A DNA stretch of 64,000 bases, taken from assembly GCF_014333585.1 (NCBI RefSeq), contig NZ_JACSCW010000004.1:372001-436000 (forward strand). Direction: 5' to 3'. Both the position numbers and the translations under genes were made by a program. This document shows, one piece after another, positions 51,332-60,972 of this stretch. Within the stretch, counting starts at the first letter, position 1. Each line of letters opens with the position of its first letter. Source of the stretch: Hymenobacter sp. BT188 (GTDB lineage Bacteria > Bacteroidota > Bacteroidia > Cytophagales > Hymenobacteraceae). Under the pieces are notes generated by a model. That model saw only the letters and a program-made list of their open reading frames with translations. It did not search any database and was not told the DNA's origin.

Positions 51332-51347
51332 ATCCTAAAAAGGAGCT

Positions 51348-52529
51348 CTACAGCTTTTCCAGCACAATGCTGCTGGCGCCACCGCCGCCATTGCATATAC
51401 CCGTCACGCCGATTTTGCCACCTTCATTCTGCATCACATTCAGCAGCGTTGTCACGATGCGTGCGCCCGAAGCACCCAGCGGATGACCCAGCGACACGGC
51501 TCCGCCGTACACGTTTACCTTGTCACCTTCTAGGTTCAGCAGCTTGTTGTTGGCCAACGATACCACTGAGAAAGCCTCGTTGATTTCATAGAAATCCACT
51601 TCACTGGCATTAATGCCAGCGTGCTTCAAGGCCTTCGGAATAGCCAGCGAAGGTGAAGTCGTAAACCACTCTGGTGCCTGCTCAGCATCGGCAAAACCCC
51701 GGATGCGAGCCAACGGTTTGATGCCCAGCTCATCGGCCTTCTCGCGGCTCATGAGCAGCACAGCAGCGGCTCCGTCATTCAGAGTAGAAGCGTTGGCCGC
51801 CGTTACGGTGCCATCCTTTATAAACGCAGGCTTCAGGCTGGCTACTTTGGTAAAGTCTACCTTCAGGTATTCCTCATCATCTTCGATTACAGTCGTTTTG
51901 CCACGGCTCTCAATTGTGATGGGAATGATTTCATCCTTCTTTTTGCCGGCTTTGGCTGCCTTTGCGCTGCGCGTGTAGCTTTCAATAGCAAACTCATCCT
52001 GCTGCTCGCGGGTAAAGCCCATTTCCTTGGCTGTATGCTCGGCCGCGTTGCCCATAGCGTAGTCGTTATAGGGGTCCCAGAGGCCGTCTTTCATCAGGCC
52101 GTCAATCATCTGAGAATGGCCGTACTTAGCGCCAAAACGCGCTTTATCGAGATAATAAGGCACATTGGACATGCTTTCCATGCCACCAGCCAGAATCACG
52201 TCGGCTTGCCCCAACATAATAGCCTGAGCAGCAAACATGATTGCTTTAGTGCCCGAAGCACATACTTTATTAACGGTGGTGCACTCAACAGTATCAGGTA
52301 AGCCAGCTTTTTTGGCGGCCTGGCGGGCAGGTGCCTGGCCAAGGTTAGCCGATATCACGTTGCCCATAATTACTTGCTGCACTTCCTTAGGATCGACGCC
52401 GGCTTTCTCTAAAGCACCTTTTAGGGCTATACCGCCCAAATCGGTGGCCGAAAGCGAGGCGAGGCTACCGCCAAAACTGCCAATTGGCGTACGTACGGCA
52501 GCAACAATAACTACTTCTTTGACTTGCAT
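51348..52529 (-). CDS. Acetyl-CoA C-acyltransferase (thiolase)
   Basis: The 393-residue thiolase has the active Cys in TVNKVCASGTKAI (Cys90). GGMESMSNVPYYLDKARFG, the catalytic His in the C-terminal GGAVSLGHPLGASGAR, and the second Cys in ITGICNGGGGASSIV follow. It either condenses two acetyl-CoA or cleaves 3-ketoacyl-CoA; sequence alone does not separate the two. A -7 box lies at 52585-52592 and the leader contains a perfect 14-bp palindrome (GCCGAAGCTTCGGC, 52568-52581). Confidence 0.9.
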   Translation of the reverse strand: MQVKEVVIVAAVRTPIGSFGGSLASLSATDLGGIALKGALEKAGVDPKEVQQVIMGNVISANLGQAPARQAAKKAGLPDTVECTTVNKVCASGTKAIMFAAQAIMLGQADVILAGGMESMSNVPYYLDKARFGAKYGHSQMIDGLMKDGLWDPYNDYAMGNAAEHTAKEMGFTREQQDEFAIESYTRSAKAAKAGKKKDEIIPITIESRGKTTVIEDDEEYLKVDFTKVASLKPAFIKDGTVTAANASTLNDGAAAVLLMSREKADELGIKPLARIRGFADAEQAPEWFTTSPSLAIPKALKHAGINASEVDFYEINEAFSVVSLANNKLLNLEGDKVNVYGGAVSLGHPLGASGARIVTTLLNVMQNEGGKIGVTGICNGGGGASSIVLEKL

Positions 52530-52584
52530 AAAAATGGGTGGAAGTGGGGGTGGATCAGAAAAATGGAGCCGAAGCTTCGGCCCG

Positions 52585-52592
52585 CAAAAGTA
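52585..52592 (-). promoter_or_regulatory. -7 box TACTTTTG for the thiolase gene
   Basis: TACTTTTG on the minus strand fits TAnnTTTG exactly, 56 nt before the ATG at 52529. The perfect palindrome GCCGAAGCTTCGGC (52568-52581) lies just downstream in the leader. Confidence 0.6.
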
Positions 52593-52650
52593 CGAATAAC
52601 CCGAGTAGCGTCCGCTTTCCCGGAGTTTATTGCCTTCGTTTTTATGGTGC

Positions 52651-53646
52651 TTACCAAGCTGGTTTGTCGCTGGCCTGCTTACGAACTGACCTCCGTGGTA
52701 GCTGCTGGAGGTATTGCTGTTCTGCCGCTCCCAACGACTCCAGTATTTGCCGGGCGCGGCCCGTGCTGAGCTGCATCTGCTGCAAGCGTGCCCGCTGGGT
52801 CTGGAGTTGGGTCTCGTCGAGGTCAGCTACTTCAGTACCGGCTCGTCGGCTGCGGCCATCGGTTGCCTCTTCACCACTTCCATCGTTGCTGAGGCCGCGC
52901 ACATTGCCGGATTCCGAGCCGCTGGACACATTACGCTCAGCGCCCTCACCAGGCTGGAAGCCACCACGAGCCATATTGCCAGGGGCTGCTCCGGGCTGAT
53001 TATTATTTGACTGCCCAGATTTGTTTGGTTGCTGCTGGGGGGCATTTTGAGGGTCGGGGGGCAAATTGGGTTCGTCAAGCTGGCCCTTGCGGTCATTGCC
53101 TGCTCGCGGCTGAGATTGGTTAGCTACATCTTTAGAGCTGGGCGCAGCTTGCTCCGTCCTCGGGTTGGAAGCGTTGCCGGAAGGCGGCGGTGGAATGCGT
53201 GGTGTGTTGGGTCGGCGTGTCAGATAATCGCGTAGCACTTCATAGTTATAGCGCGCTTCGGCATTCGTAGGATCGGCCAGCAACGACTGCCGCAGCAGAT
53301 TCACGGCCTGTGCGAATTCACCTCCCTGCACGGCCAACACGGCTAACTGCTGTTGCGCCACACTGCGTATAGCTGGCGTTTTGCTTGTAATCAAACGGCT
53401 ATAGTAGGACTTCGCCGCTGCCTCCCGTCCGACCCGGTTGCAGGCATGAGCCAGATTCAGGATAGCCGCCTCATCCTTGGTGCCCAACTCCTCCACGGCC
53501 CGCTGATAAGCCTGGGCAGCCTTCGCAAAATTTCGCCGGGCGTAAGCAGCGGCTCCTTCCTGTATAGCCGCGTTTCGGTCACGGATGCGGGTGAAGCCTC
53601 CCCAGCCGCCGATCAGCAGTAAAAAAAGTAGCAACACATTCTTCAC
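52651..53646 (-). CDS. batC: TPR protein, BatC-like
   Basis: The 331-residue protein starts at GTG 53646, overlapping the upstream vWA gene by 4 nt. A hydrophobic N-terminus (VLLLFLLLIGGWGGF) is followed by TPR units (AAQAYQRAVEELGTKDEAAILNLAHACNRVGREAAAKSYYSRLI, QAVNLLRQSLLADPTNAEARYNYEVLRDYL). A long low-complexity Gln/Asn/Gly/Pro region follows from about residue 145, then a short basic C-terminus. This is the BatC layout of the Bacteroidota bat operon. Two iterated CTGGGGGGC motifs sit inside the disordered region. Confidence 0.72.
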   Translation of the reverse strand: MKNVLLLFLLLIGGWGGFTRIRDRNAAIQEGAAAYARRNFAKAAQAYQRAVEELGTKDEAAILNLAHACNRVGREAAAKSYYSRLITSKTPAIRSVAQQQLAVLAVQGGEFAQAVNLLRQSLLADPTNAEARYNYEVLRDYLTRRPNTPRIPPPPSGNASNPRTEQAAPSSKDVANQSQPRAGNDRKGQLDEPNLPPDPQNAPQQQPNKSGQSNNNQPGAAPGNMARGGFQPGEGAERNVSSGSESGNVRGLSNDGSGEEATDGRSRRAGTEVADLDETQLQTQRARLQQMQLSTGRARQILESLGAAEQQYLQQLPRRSVRKQASDKPAW

Positions 53647-54620
53647 GGCTTTATTACACGAATAGTAACAACAATGTCCAACGCCAGCAGTATCAAGGCC
53701 AGCAACAGCGGAAATCTGTAGCGGTTATCGGCCACGGCCACGGTGCGCACCTGCTCTGCTTGTCCCTCAAGGCGGTTCAGGGCATTCACTAACAACGGAA
53801 ACTCGTTGCGCCGATCATTCAGTTCAAAATATTGCCCCCCAGTTTGCTGCGCAAGCCGACGTAGCGTAGTAGGCATCAGCCGCGTGACTGCCTCCCGGCC
53901 TTTATTGTCACGCACATATCCACCGTTGGTAAATCGCGGAACGCGCGCGCCTTCAAGAGTGCCAACGCCTACCGTAAATAAGCGCACCCCAGAGCGAGCA
54001 AGCAGCCGTAAGGTAGGCTCTAAGTTTTCGCCAAAGTCTTCTCCATCACTTATTACAACTACCGCTGTAGAACGGGCCGCCGAACCTACCGGCCGTTTCG
54101 TTGCCTCCAAGCGAGTCAGAACTAACTCCAACGGCGGCACCAAGTCAGTACTGCCAACAGGTACTAGGCTAGTTTGAAGGGTAGAAATGAAAAGACGGAG
54201 CGCGCTTTGGTCGTACGTTAGCGGGCATTGCACGTAGGCGTCGGCCGCAAAAACCAGCAAGCCTATACGATCAGCCTGAAAACGGCTAATCAACTGCGTG
54301 AGCTCTGCTTTCGCTTTTTGCAGGCGAGATGGAATTACGTCAGTAGCGTCCATGGAACGCGAAAGGTCGACGAGTAGCCATACATCTTTGCCCGCTGTAC
54401 GCACTGGCTGCTGGGTAACACCGTAAGCTGGCCCAAGCAAGGCTAGCAGAAATAAACCAAAGTAAACCGTTCGCAAAAGTAGTTTCCAGCCAAGGTGCCA
54501 TCCTCGCTGACCCAAAGGTGCCGCTAATCGCCTCGTACGGATCGCGTAGCCAACATACAGGATCAGAAAGATACCTGCGCAAGCCAACTCAAGCCAGGAA
54601 AGGGGATAAGCCCAATTCAT
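53643..54620 (-). CDS. batB: vWA domain protein, BatB-like
   Basis: The 325-residue protein has two N-terminal membrane helices, then a von Willebrand A domain with the MIDAS residues DLSRS (WLLVDLSRSMDATDVIPSRLQKAKAEL). LLVFAADAYVQCPLTYDQSALRLF, VISDGEDFG and VGTLEGARVPRF follow, then a C-terminal membrane helix. This matches BatB of the aerotolerance operon. The usual batA, batD and batE genes are not next to it. The start of batC is coupled by the GTGA overlap. Confidence 0.8.
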   Translation of the reverse strand: MNWAYPLSWLELACAGIFLILYVGYAIRTRRLAAPLGQRGWHLGWKLLLRTVYFGLFLLALLGPAYGVTQQPVRTAGKDVWLLVDLSRSMDATDVIPSRLQKAKAELTQLISRFQADRIGLLVFAADAYVQCPLTYDQSALRLFISTLQTSLVPVGSTDLVPPLELVLTRLEATKRPVGSAARSTAVVVISDGEDFGENLEPTLRLLARSGVRLFTVGVGTLEGARVPRFTNGGYVRDNKGREAVTRLMPTTLRRLAQQTGGQYFELNDRRNEFPLLVNALNRLEGQAEQVRTVAVADNRYRFPLLLALILLALDIVVTIRVIKP

Positions 54621-54796
54621 AAAAAAATACGACTAATGTAGTTGGTACTATAAGTAAATGACCAGCTGTCCAACTATACAGTTACTCAGGCTACTGCAAC
54701 AAATATAGCGGCCTATTACTAGCTAGGTGTAGGGATGGCAGGATAAGCAAAGGAAGATATTTTTTTTCGAGAAGGCTGTTTCTTCGCTTCTAGTTG

Positions 54797-54804
54797 TATA
54801 TTTG
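54797..54804 (+). promoter_or_regulatory. -7 box TATATTTG for the tRNA group
   Basis: TATATTTG fits TAnnTTTG exactly and lies 31 nt before the tRNA-Ser gene. The 54621-54796 interval upstream is otherwise non-coding and A/T-rich. Confidence 0.55.
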
Positions 54805-54834
54805 CGCACTCTTCGACCGGAAGAGACCTGTTTT

Positions 54835-54922
54835 GGAGAGATGGGTGAGTGGCTGAAACCAGTAGTTTGCTAAACTGCCGTAGCTCTAAAGGCTACCGGG
54901 GGTTCGAATCCCCCTCTCTCCG
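54835..54922 (+). tRNA. tRNA-Ser(GCU)
   Basis: The acceptor helix GGAGAGA / TCTCTCC is intact with discriminator G at 54922. The anticodon loop TTGCTAA reads GCU, with a long variable arm, GCCGTAGCTCTAAAGGCTAC. TTCGAATC forms the T loop. CCA is not encoded. Confidence 0.92.
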
Positions 54923-55010
54923 CATTCCTTTTCCATGAGGAATCAAGAATGAGCAATGAGGAATTGCAAACAGATTCTTCACACTCAGTTCTTATTCCTC
55001 ATTCTCTTTT

Positions 55011-55084
55011 CGGGGTGTAGCGTAGCCCGGTATCGCGCCTGCTTTGGGAGCAGGAGGCCGCAGGTTCGAATCCTGCCACCCCGA
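55011..55084 (+). tRNA. tRNA-Pro(UGG)
   Basis: CGGGGTG pairs with CACCCCG, discriminator A. The anticodon loop TTTGGGA reads UGG. GGTTCGAATCC is the T arm. CCA is not encoded. Confidence 0.93.
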
Positions 55085-55094
55085 CACATTTCCC

Positions 55095-55131
55095 AAAAAA
55101 GGCCTTTTGCAAACTGCAAAAGGCCTTTTTT
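55095..55131. terminator. Intrinsic terminator after tRNA-Pro
   Basis: AAAAAAGGCCTTTTGCA pairs with TGCAAAAGGCCTTTTTT around AAC, 10 nt after the tRNA. Confidence 0.85.
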
Positions 55132-55169
55132 ATGTAACCCAGTATTCTGTTTTTAATAGCTTAGTTTTT

Positions 55170-55243
55170 GCCTCGTTAGCTCAGTTGGATAGAGCGGCTG
55201 CCTTCTAAGCAGTAGGTCAGGAGTTCGAATCTCTTACGGGGTA
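55170..55243 (+). tRNA. tRNA-Arg(UCU)
   Basis: GCCTCGT pairs with ACGGGGT with G-U steps. The anticodon loop CTTCTAA reads UCU. AGTTCGAATCT is the T arm. Discriminator A at 55243. Confidence 0.9.
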
Positions 55244-55255
55244 CATTGATAATCA

Positions 55256-55287
55256 GCCACTTAGCAGTATTGCTGAGTGGCTTTTTT
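55256..55287 (+). terminator. Intrinsic terminator after tRNA-Arg
   Basis: GCCACTTAGCA pairs with TGCTGAGTGGC around GTAT, followed by six T. Confidence 0.85.
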
Positions 55288-55330
55288 GTTGCCGGTTCAT
55301 ACAACTGAGTTTGCTCTTTTCAAGTAGGGT

Positions 55331-55428
55331 TGAGAATAGACGCAAAACTTATAATTAGTACGCAGTGGCATTAGCTGGTAGTGAACTTCCCAAGTGGAGG
55401 GTAGCAAGTTCGAACCTTGATTCTCGCT
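55331..55428 (+). pseudogene. Decayed tRNA-Gly(CCC)-like sequence with an insertion
   Basis: TGAGAAT at 55331-55337 pairs with ATTCTCG at 55420-55426 as an acceptor helix. TTAGCTGGTAG resembles a D arm, CTTCCCAAG an anticodon loop reading CCC, and AAGTTCGAACCTT a T arm. About 31 nt are inserted between the acceptor and D arm, and the anticodon helix is poorly paired, so it is not a functional tRNA. Confidence 0.55.
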
Positions 55429-55565
55429 AATTTATATAGCTCCACTAGCATAAAAATTCTCACCAAGAGGGAAGCTTTTACTTATCTACATCCATCGCTG
55501 CAGACAGACTTCCTTGTTCAGATAGTAGCTTTGCATCCTTTATGTGTACCCGTTATACCTTTTAG

Positions 55566-56872
55566 ATGTCTTCTAATTCTGTAACAAGTCCTCATCCTAG
55601 TGAGAGTAAGGCGCAAGCAGTAACCGCCCCAAAAAAAGAAATTCAGTACAATTTAGAAGCACTACGAGGGGTTGCGGCCCTGATTGTAGTATGGAGTCAC
55701 GCCTTTGTATTTCCAAAGTTTCTGGATCCCAATTATGCCATAACAGGCCCCTTTTCGTTTGAACCTCCGGCGCGTATCAGCGTCTTTTTATTCTTTGTAC
55801 TCTCGGGTTATGTAATTGGAATATCCAATAAGCAAGCACTTACGAAGGGGACAATTGGTAAATACATAAAGAAGCGATTATTGCGTATTTATCCAATCTA
55901 TTTTCTGAGTATGCTATTTACCATAATGATAGCCAAAGCCTATCCCATAAGCACGATTTGGGGCAACATGACCCTTACGCAGGTGCTCTTAACTCCGTTA
56001 TTTGGGAGAACAATCCCAGCTGGTCACTGCATTATGAAATACTTTATTATCTGCTGTTTATTCCTCTGTCATTTTTCAATATAAAACCTGTCTTAGCCGC
56101 CGTGTGTGCCCTAGCTGTGGGCGTCGTCAACAACCTGCTCTTTCCGGAGCACACCCTCCTTAGCTCCTATAGCTTTGGCCTCACGCTATGGCTGGCTGGC
56201 TTAGCCTTAGCACGCCACACAACGGATTTGTCTCGAACGAAGACAAAGTACCATATGCTGGTTGGCTTCATCTTTATTTTCATCAGCCTAAGAAATTTCA
56301 ATATTCTTGATACGCTCTTATTGAAAACAACCCGACTTATAGCGGGTACCCGACTGGAATATGGCGCGGTACGGGGCTATGATGCTATGGTCAACTTTTC
56401 CGACTTCTCCTACCTCCCTTACTTCATCCTGTTTCTATTAATATTTACGGATAAAGACTTTCCGTACAAAAACAAAATAACGGCATTCCTACTGCTGCTA
56501 CCAGCACTTACATTTGTCTACCTTCTCAAGAATATAGACTCTATCAACCAGAACGAATATATTTTTTCATCGCTCGCTTACCTTATAGGAATGGCCCTTA
56601 TTTATGTAAGCCCCGCTATAGTAGAGAAAGCATCAGCACGCTTAATTGAACTGTTAATTAAGGTGGGGGCGCTGTCGTATGGGCTTTACATTATCCACCT
56701 GCCAATCATTGTGATGTTACACAAAGTCGAATACTTTTCAGGGAGTCTATGGACCTTTAGTGTACGGTTCGCCGCATGCATTACGTTAGCCTTAGCCGCC
56801 GCCTTTGTTCTGGAGAAAAAAATACAACCCAAGCTTGTGTCACTATTCAACAGAACAAGCAACTACAATTAG
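55566..56872 (+). pseudogene. Frameshifted acyltransferase family 3 gene
   Basis: The first frame encodes MSSNSVTSPHPSESKAQ and an acyltransferase-3 N-terminus (NLEALRGVAALIVVWSHAF with the catalytic His, and VFLFFVLSGYVIG). From about 55990 the reading passes to the second frame, which continues NSVIWENNPSWSLHYEILYYLLF, the expected next motif. One nucleotide is missing near the TTAAC at 55989-55993. The remainder has about eight membrane helices and ends ALAAAFVLEKKIQPKL. The gene is A/T-richer than its neighbours and lies between two decayed tRNA-Gly-like sequences. Either it is a true pseudogene or the base call is wrong at one site. Active copies acylate surface glycans. Confidence 0.75.
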
Positions 56873-56932
56873 GACGTGTGGCTCTTATATGACATAAAAG
56901 CCGGCTCAACCTTGTGAGCCATTACCTATAAG

Positions 56933-56968
56933 AAAGCCCCGCATTCAGAGATAGGATGCGGGGCTTTT
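56933..56968. terminator. Intrinsic terminator between convergent genes
   Basis: AAAGCCCCGCAT pairs with ATGCGGGGCTTTT. A smaller hairpin, GGCTCA...TGAGCC, precedes it. It serves the acyltransferase (plus) and the protein at 57013 (minus). Confidence 0.8.
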
Positions 56969-57012
56969 AATTTAAGTAAGTGACGGCAGGTTATTGCATG
57001 ACTAAAGTGGAG

Positions 57013-57465
57013 CTATTTACGACCCTGCTTTTTACCGTAGCCTTCCTTCGACTGTTCTTTCAAGGTTAATGTAATAGCACCATTGGGATCGGTTATAGCC
57101 ACCGTGTTATAGGTGCGTCCGAGTGATTCACCGTGGGTATTTTCGGTAAAAGTAGAATTGAAGGTTACCCGTTGCGCCGGGCGAGAGGCAGCAGGAACGG
57201 TACCCCGCCATACGATGGTTGCTTTGCCCGAAGGAGTAGAAACCAACTTCTCCCGAGTCATCGTGACACAATCAGTGCTAGCTAGGGCAGGCACGCCAAG
57301 TAAAGAATTCGGTAGGCATTGGGTAGTTTCTCCTTTCAGCACAAAGGCACCATTACCTCGCTGTGGAGCACCACCATATGTGTTCTGAGCCCAGGCAACA
57401 TTGCCACTTAGGGAGAGACCTGAAACGAAAAGGAATACGGATAGCCGCTGAAGGAGGGTTTTCAT
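57013..57465 (-). CDS. Hypothetical exported protein
   Basis: The 150-residue protein has a signal peptide (LFVSGLSLSGNVAWAQ). The mature part is a small beta-rich domain with two Cys (TTQCLPNSL, STDCVTM), a Thr/Asn-rich middle, and a basic C-terminus, GYGKKQGRK. I do not recognise the family. It is a single gene within the accessory stretch. Confidence 0.6.
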   Translation of the reverse strand: MKTLLQRLSVFLFVSGLSLSGNVAWAQNTYGGAPQRGNGAFVLKGETTQCLPNSLLGVPALASTDCVTMTREKLVSTPSGKATIVWRGTVPAASRPAQRVTFNSTFTENTHGESLGRTYNTVAITDPNGAITLTLKEQSKEGYGKKQGRK

Positions 57466-57553
57466 AGGGATGAGGGAAAAGTGAAATTGTTTACAGGATT
57501 AATAGTAAACAATTAGTATACCAGAACACACTACGCTTGTTAATTCTTTATTC

Positions 57554-57685
57554 CTACCATGGATCTAACCTAAAAGGGAGGTTAGAGCGCAGCCATTGCT
57601 TGATCCGGTTAGGAGCGTGTACTTTGGGCGTGCGCCCACCAGTGTAGTAAATGCAGAATAGTTGGAGGGGGTATGGAGACTTTAA
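57554..57685 (-). other. Open frame without a start codon, possible gene remnant
   Basis: A 43-codon minus-strand frame, closed on both sides by stops, reads YYTGGRTPKVHAPNRIKQW and ends RSNLPFRLDPW. No usual start codon is present, so it is probably the tail of a lost gene, not an expressed one. Confidence 0.25.
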
Positions 57686-57770
57686 TCAGACTCACCCAGT
57701 GTTCAATAGCCCAGCGCTATCAAGCGTTGGGCTCAGGTGATGGCTACCAGCCGTAGGCACTGACTATTGC

Positions 57771-57872
57771 CTAGAGTAAGGTCAGAATAAGGATGACTAG
57801 CAGCCAGCCGATTAACTCAATCTTCGGCATGCGGCGATAAAAGGGTGTGCGCTTGCGGCGGTGTTTTTTCAT
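57771..57872 (-). CDS. 33-residue single-pass membrane protein
   Basis: ATG at 57872 opens a frame reading MKKHRRKRTPFYRRMPK followed by IELIGWLLVILILTLL and a stop. The very basic N-terminus plus one C-terminal membrane helix is a common plan for small inner-membrane proteins. No family is recognised. It lies in a 713-nt gap (57466-58179) that otherwise holds the tRNA-Gly-like relic and the remnant frame at 57554. Confidence 0.55.
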   Translation of the reverse strand: MKKHRRKRTPFYRRMPKIELIGWLLVILILTLL

Positions 57873-57989
57873 GGCAAAACGGAGACCTGCTCCTGCCGCC
57901 TATGCTTTAAGCGATTCTACAACTGGATACCTGGCACTTCAATGTATTTAGTCTAATTGACTGCTGAAGCTATTCACTCTATAGTACCT

Positions 57990-58031
57990 AGTTAGCTTCC
58001 CAAGCTGAGGGTCGCTAGTTCGAACCTTGTT
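57990..58031 (+). pseudogene. Second tRNA-Gly-like fragment
   Basis: GTTAGCTTCCCAAGCTGA keeps an intact anticodon helix with loop TTCCCAA, and GCTAGTTCGAACCTTGT is a weakened T arm. No D arm or 5' acceptor is visible. It shares long stretches with the first relic at 55331-55428. Confidence 0.5.
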
Positions 58032-58119
58032 TTTAGATTATTAATTATCAGCTACTTATACATAATTTTAGGTGGCTGTTTATTTTTTGGTTTATAGATT
58101 TACGCTGGCACCTTTTCGT

Positions 58120-58156
58120 AAAAAAGCCACCCAGAACTGCTCTGGGGGGCTTTTTT
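58120..58156 (-). terminator. Intrinsic terminator after the protein at 58180
   Basis: AAAAAAGCCACCCAGA pairs with TCTGGGGGGCTTTTTT with one mismatch. The left arm has lost one C relative to the usual motif. Confidence 0.8.
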
Positions 58157-58179
58157 GATAATGCGTATGATGTAATGGG

Positions 58180-58452
58180 TCAATTTAACCAGACGGTATA
58201 AAGCAGCTCAAAGCGGTGAGGAGCAAAGGCATTAAAGTAAGGCGCTTCCGCTTGAAAGCCCAATACATGGACTAAAGGAATACCTTCCAAATGAGAGTCA
58301 ACAACACGCACAGGATAAAACTGACCTTCCTCGGGCCAATCACCATTATGATTGAAAGGGCGGTCGGCGGCATTTAGGCAGCGAGCATACTCAACGAATG
58401 GAGCATGGCGAGTAGCTTCGGCTAGCGTAAGGTTGGCAACTTCGTGTGACAT
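58180..58452 (-). CDS. Hypothetical small soluble protein
   Basis: The 90-residue protein begins MSHEVANLTLAEATRHAPFVEY at the ATG at 58452, preferred over a start 23 codons upstream. It contains PEEGQFYPVRVVDSHLEGIPLVHVLGF and ends PHRFELLYTVWLN. No signal, membrane segment or known motif is visible. The 350-nt interval after it (58453-58801) holds the gyrB promoter and no other gene. Confidence 0.6.
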   Translation of the reverse strand: MSHEVANLTLAEATRHAPFVEYARCLNAADRPFNHNGDWPEEGQFYPVRVVDSHLEGIPLVHVLGFQAEAPYFNAFAPHRFELLYTVWLN

Positions 58453-58758
58453 AGAGGCAAATGTAGCAGGTTTCAGAACTACGATCCATAAGCCAGAGTT
58501 CCGTTTGGTTGAGTAGTACAAGAGCTAAAGTAGCAGGTTTAGTACCCTTTGCCCAGAGCGAGTAACACTGATGAAGCTGGTAAAATCGGTGTTAAATGCC
58601 AACCAAGGGTTGTATAAAATTGTGATATGATACGTTATCTGTATACAAGCAAGTAGTACCAAAAGCGGCTGTTAATCAACCTGAAAAGTAGGTCTATTTT
58701 GATTGCTAGCATGGAGGATGCAATCCGGCTTTGGCTGGCAAAAACCGATTAAAAATGG

Positions 58759-58766
58759 TATCTTTG
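58759..58766 (+). promoter_or_regulatory. -7 box TATCTTTG for gyrB
   Basis: TATCTTTG fits TAnnTTTG exactly and lies 35 nt before the gyrB ATG. A TTTG at 58730-58733 is 25 nt upstream, longer than the usual spacing. Confidence 0.6.
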
Positions 58767-58786
58767 CCTATTAACACTGACGCTGA

Positions 58787-60784
<1,998 letters not shown>

Positions 60785-60797
60785 AGGCAGAAGTGTC

Positions 60798-60832
60798 AAA
60801 AAAGCCCCCCAGCATGCTGGGGGGCTTTTTTT
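60798..60832 (+). terminator. Fully palindromic terminator after gyrB
   Basis: AAAAAAGCCCCCCAGCATGCTGG and onward forms a helix with almost no loop, ending in seven T. The core GCCCCCCAGCATGC is its own reverse complement. Confidence 0.9.
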
Positions 60833-60972
60833 GTTTATAACTACAGCAAGCGCTGCATACCATCTTCTGAATTTTGGAGTTATCTTTTAGTAACAACTAG
60901 GATAGATTCCTTTCTCTGTTCGGAATGACAGGTGTGGCGCTGTAACTTGCCACTTGCGCCTTATTCTTCGCT

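Noticed and set aside
55985..56000. Programmed -1 frameshifting in the acyltransferase
   Set aside because: No X XXY YYZ heptamer in the correct phase and no downstream stimulatory stem was seen.
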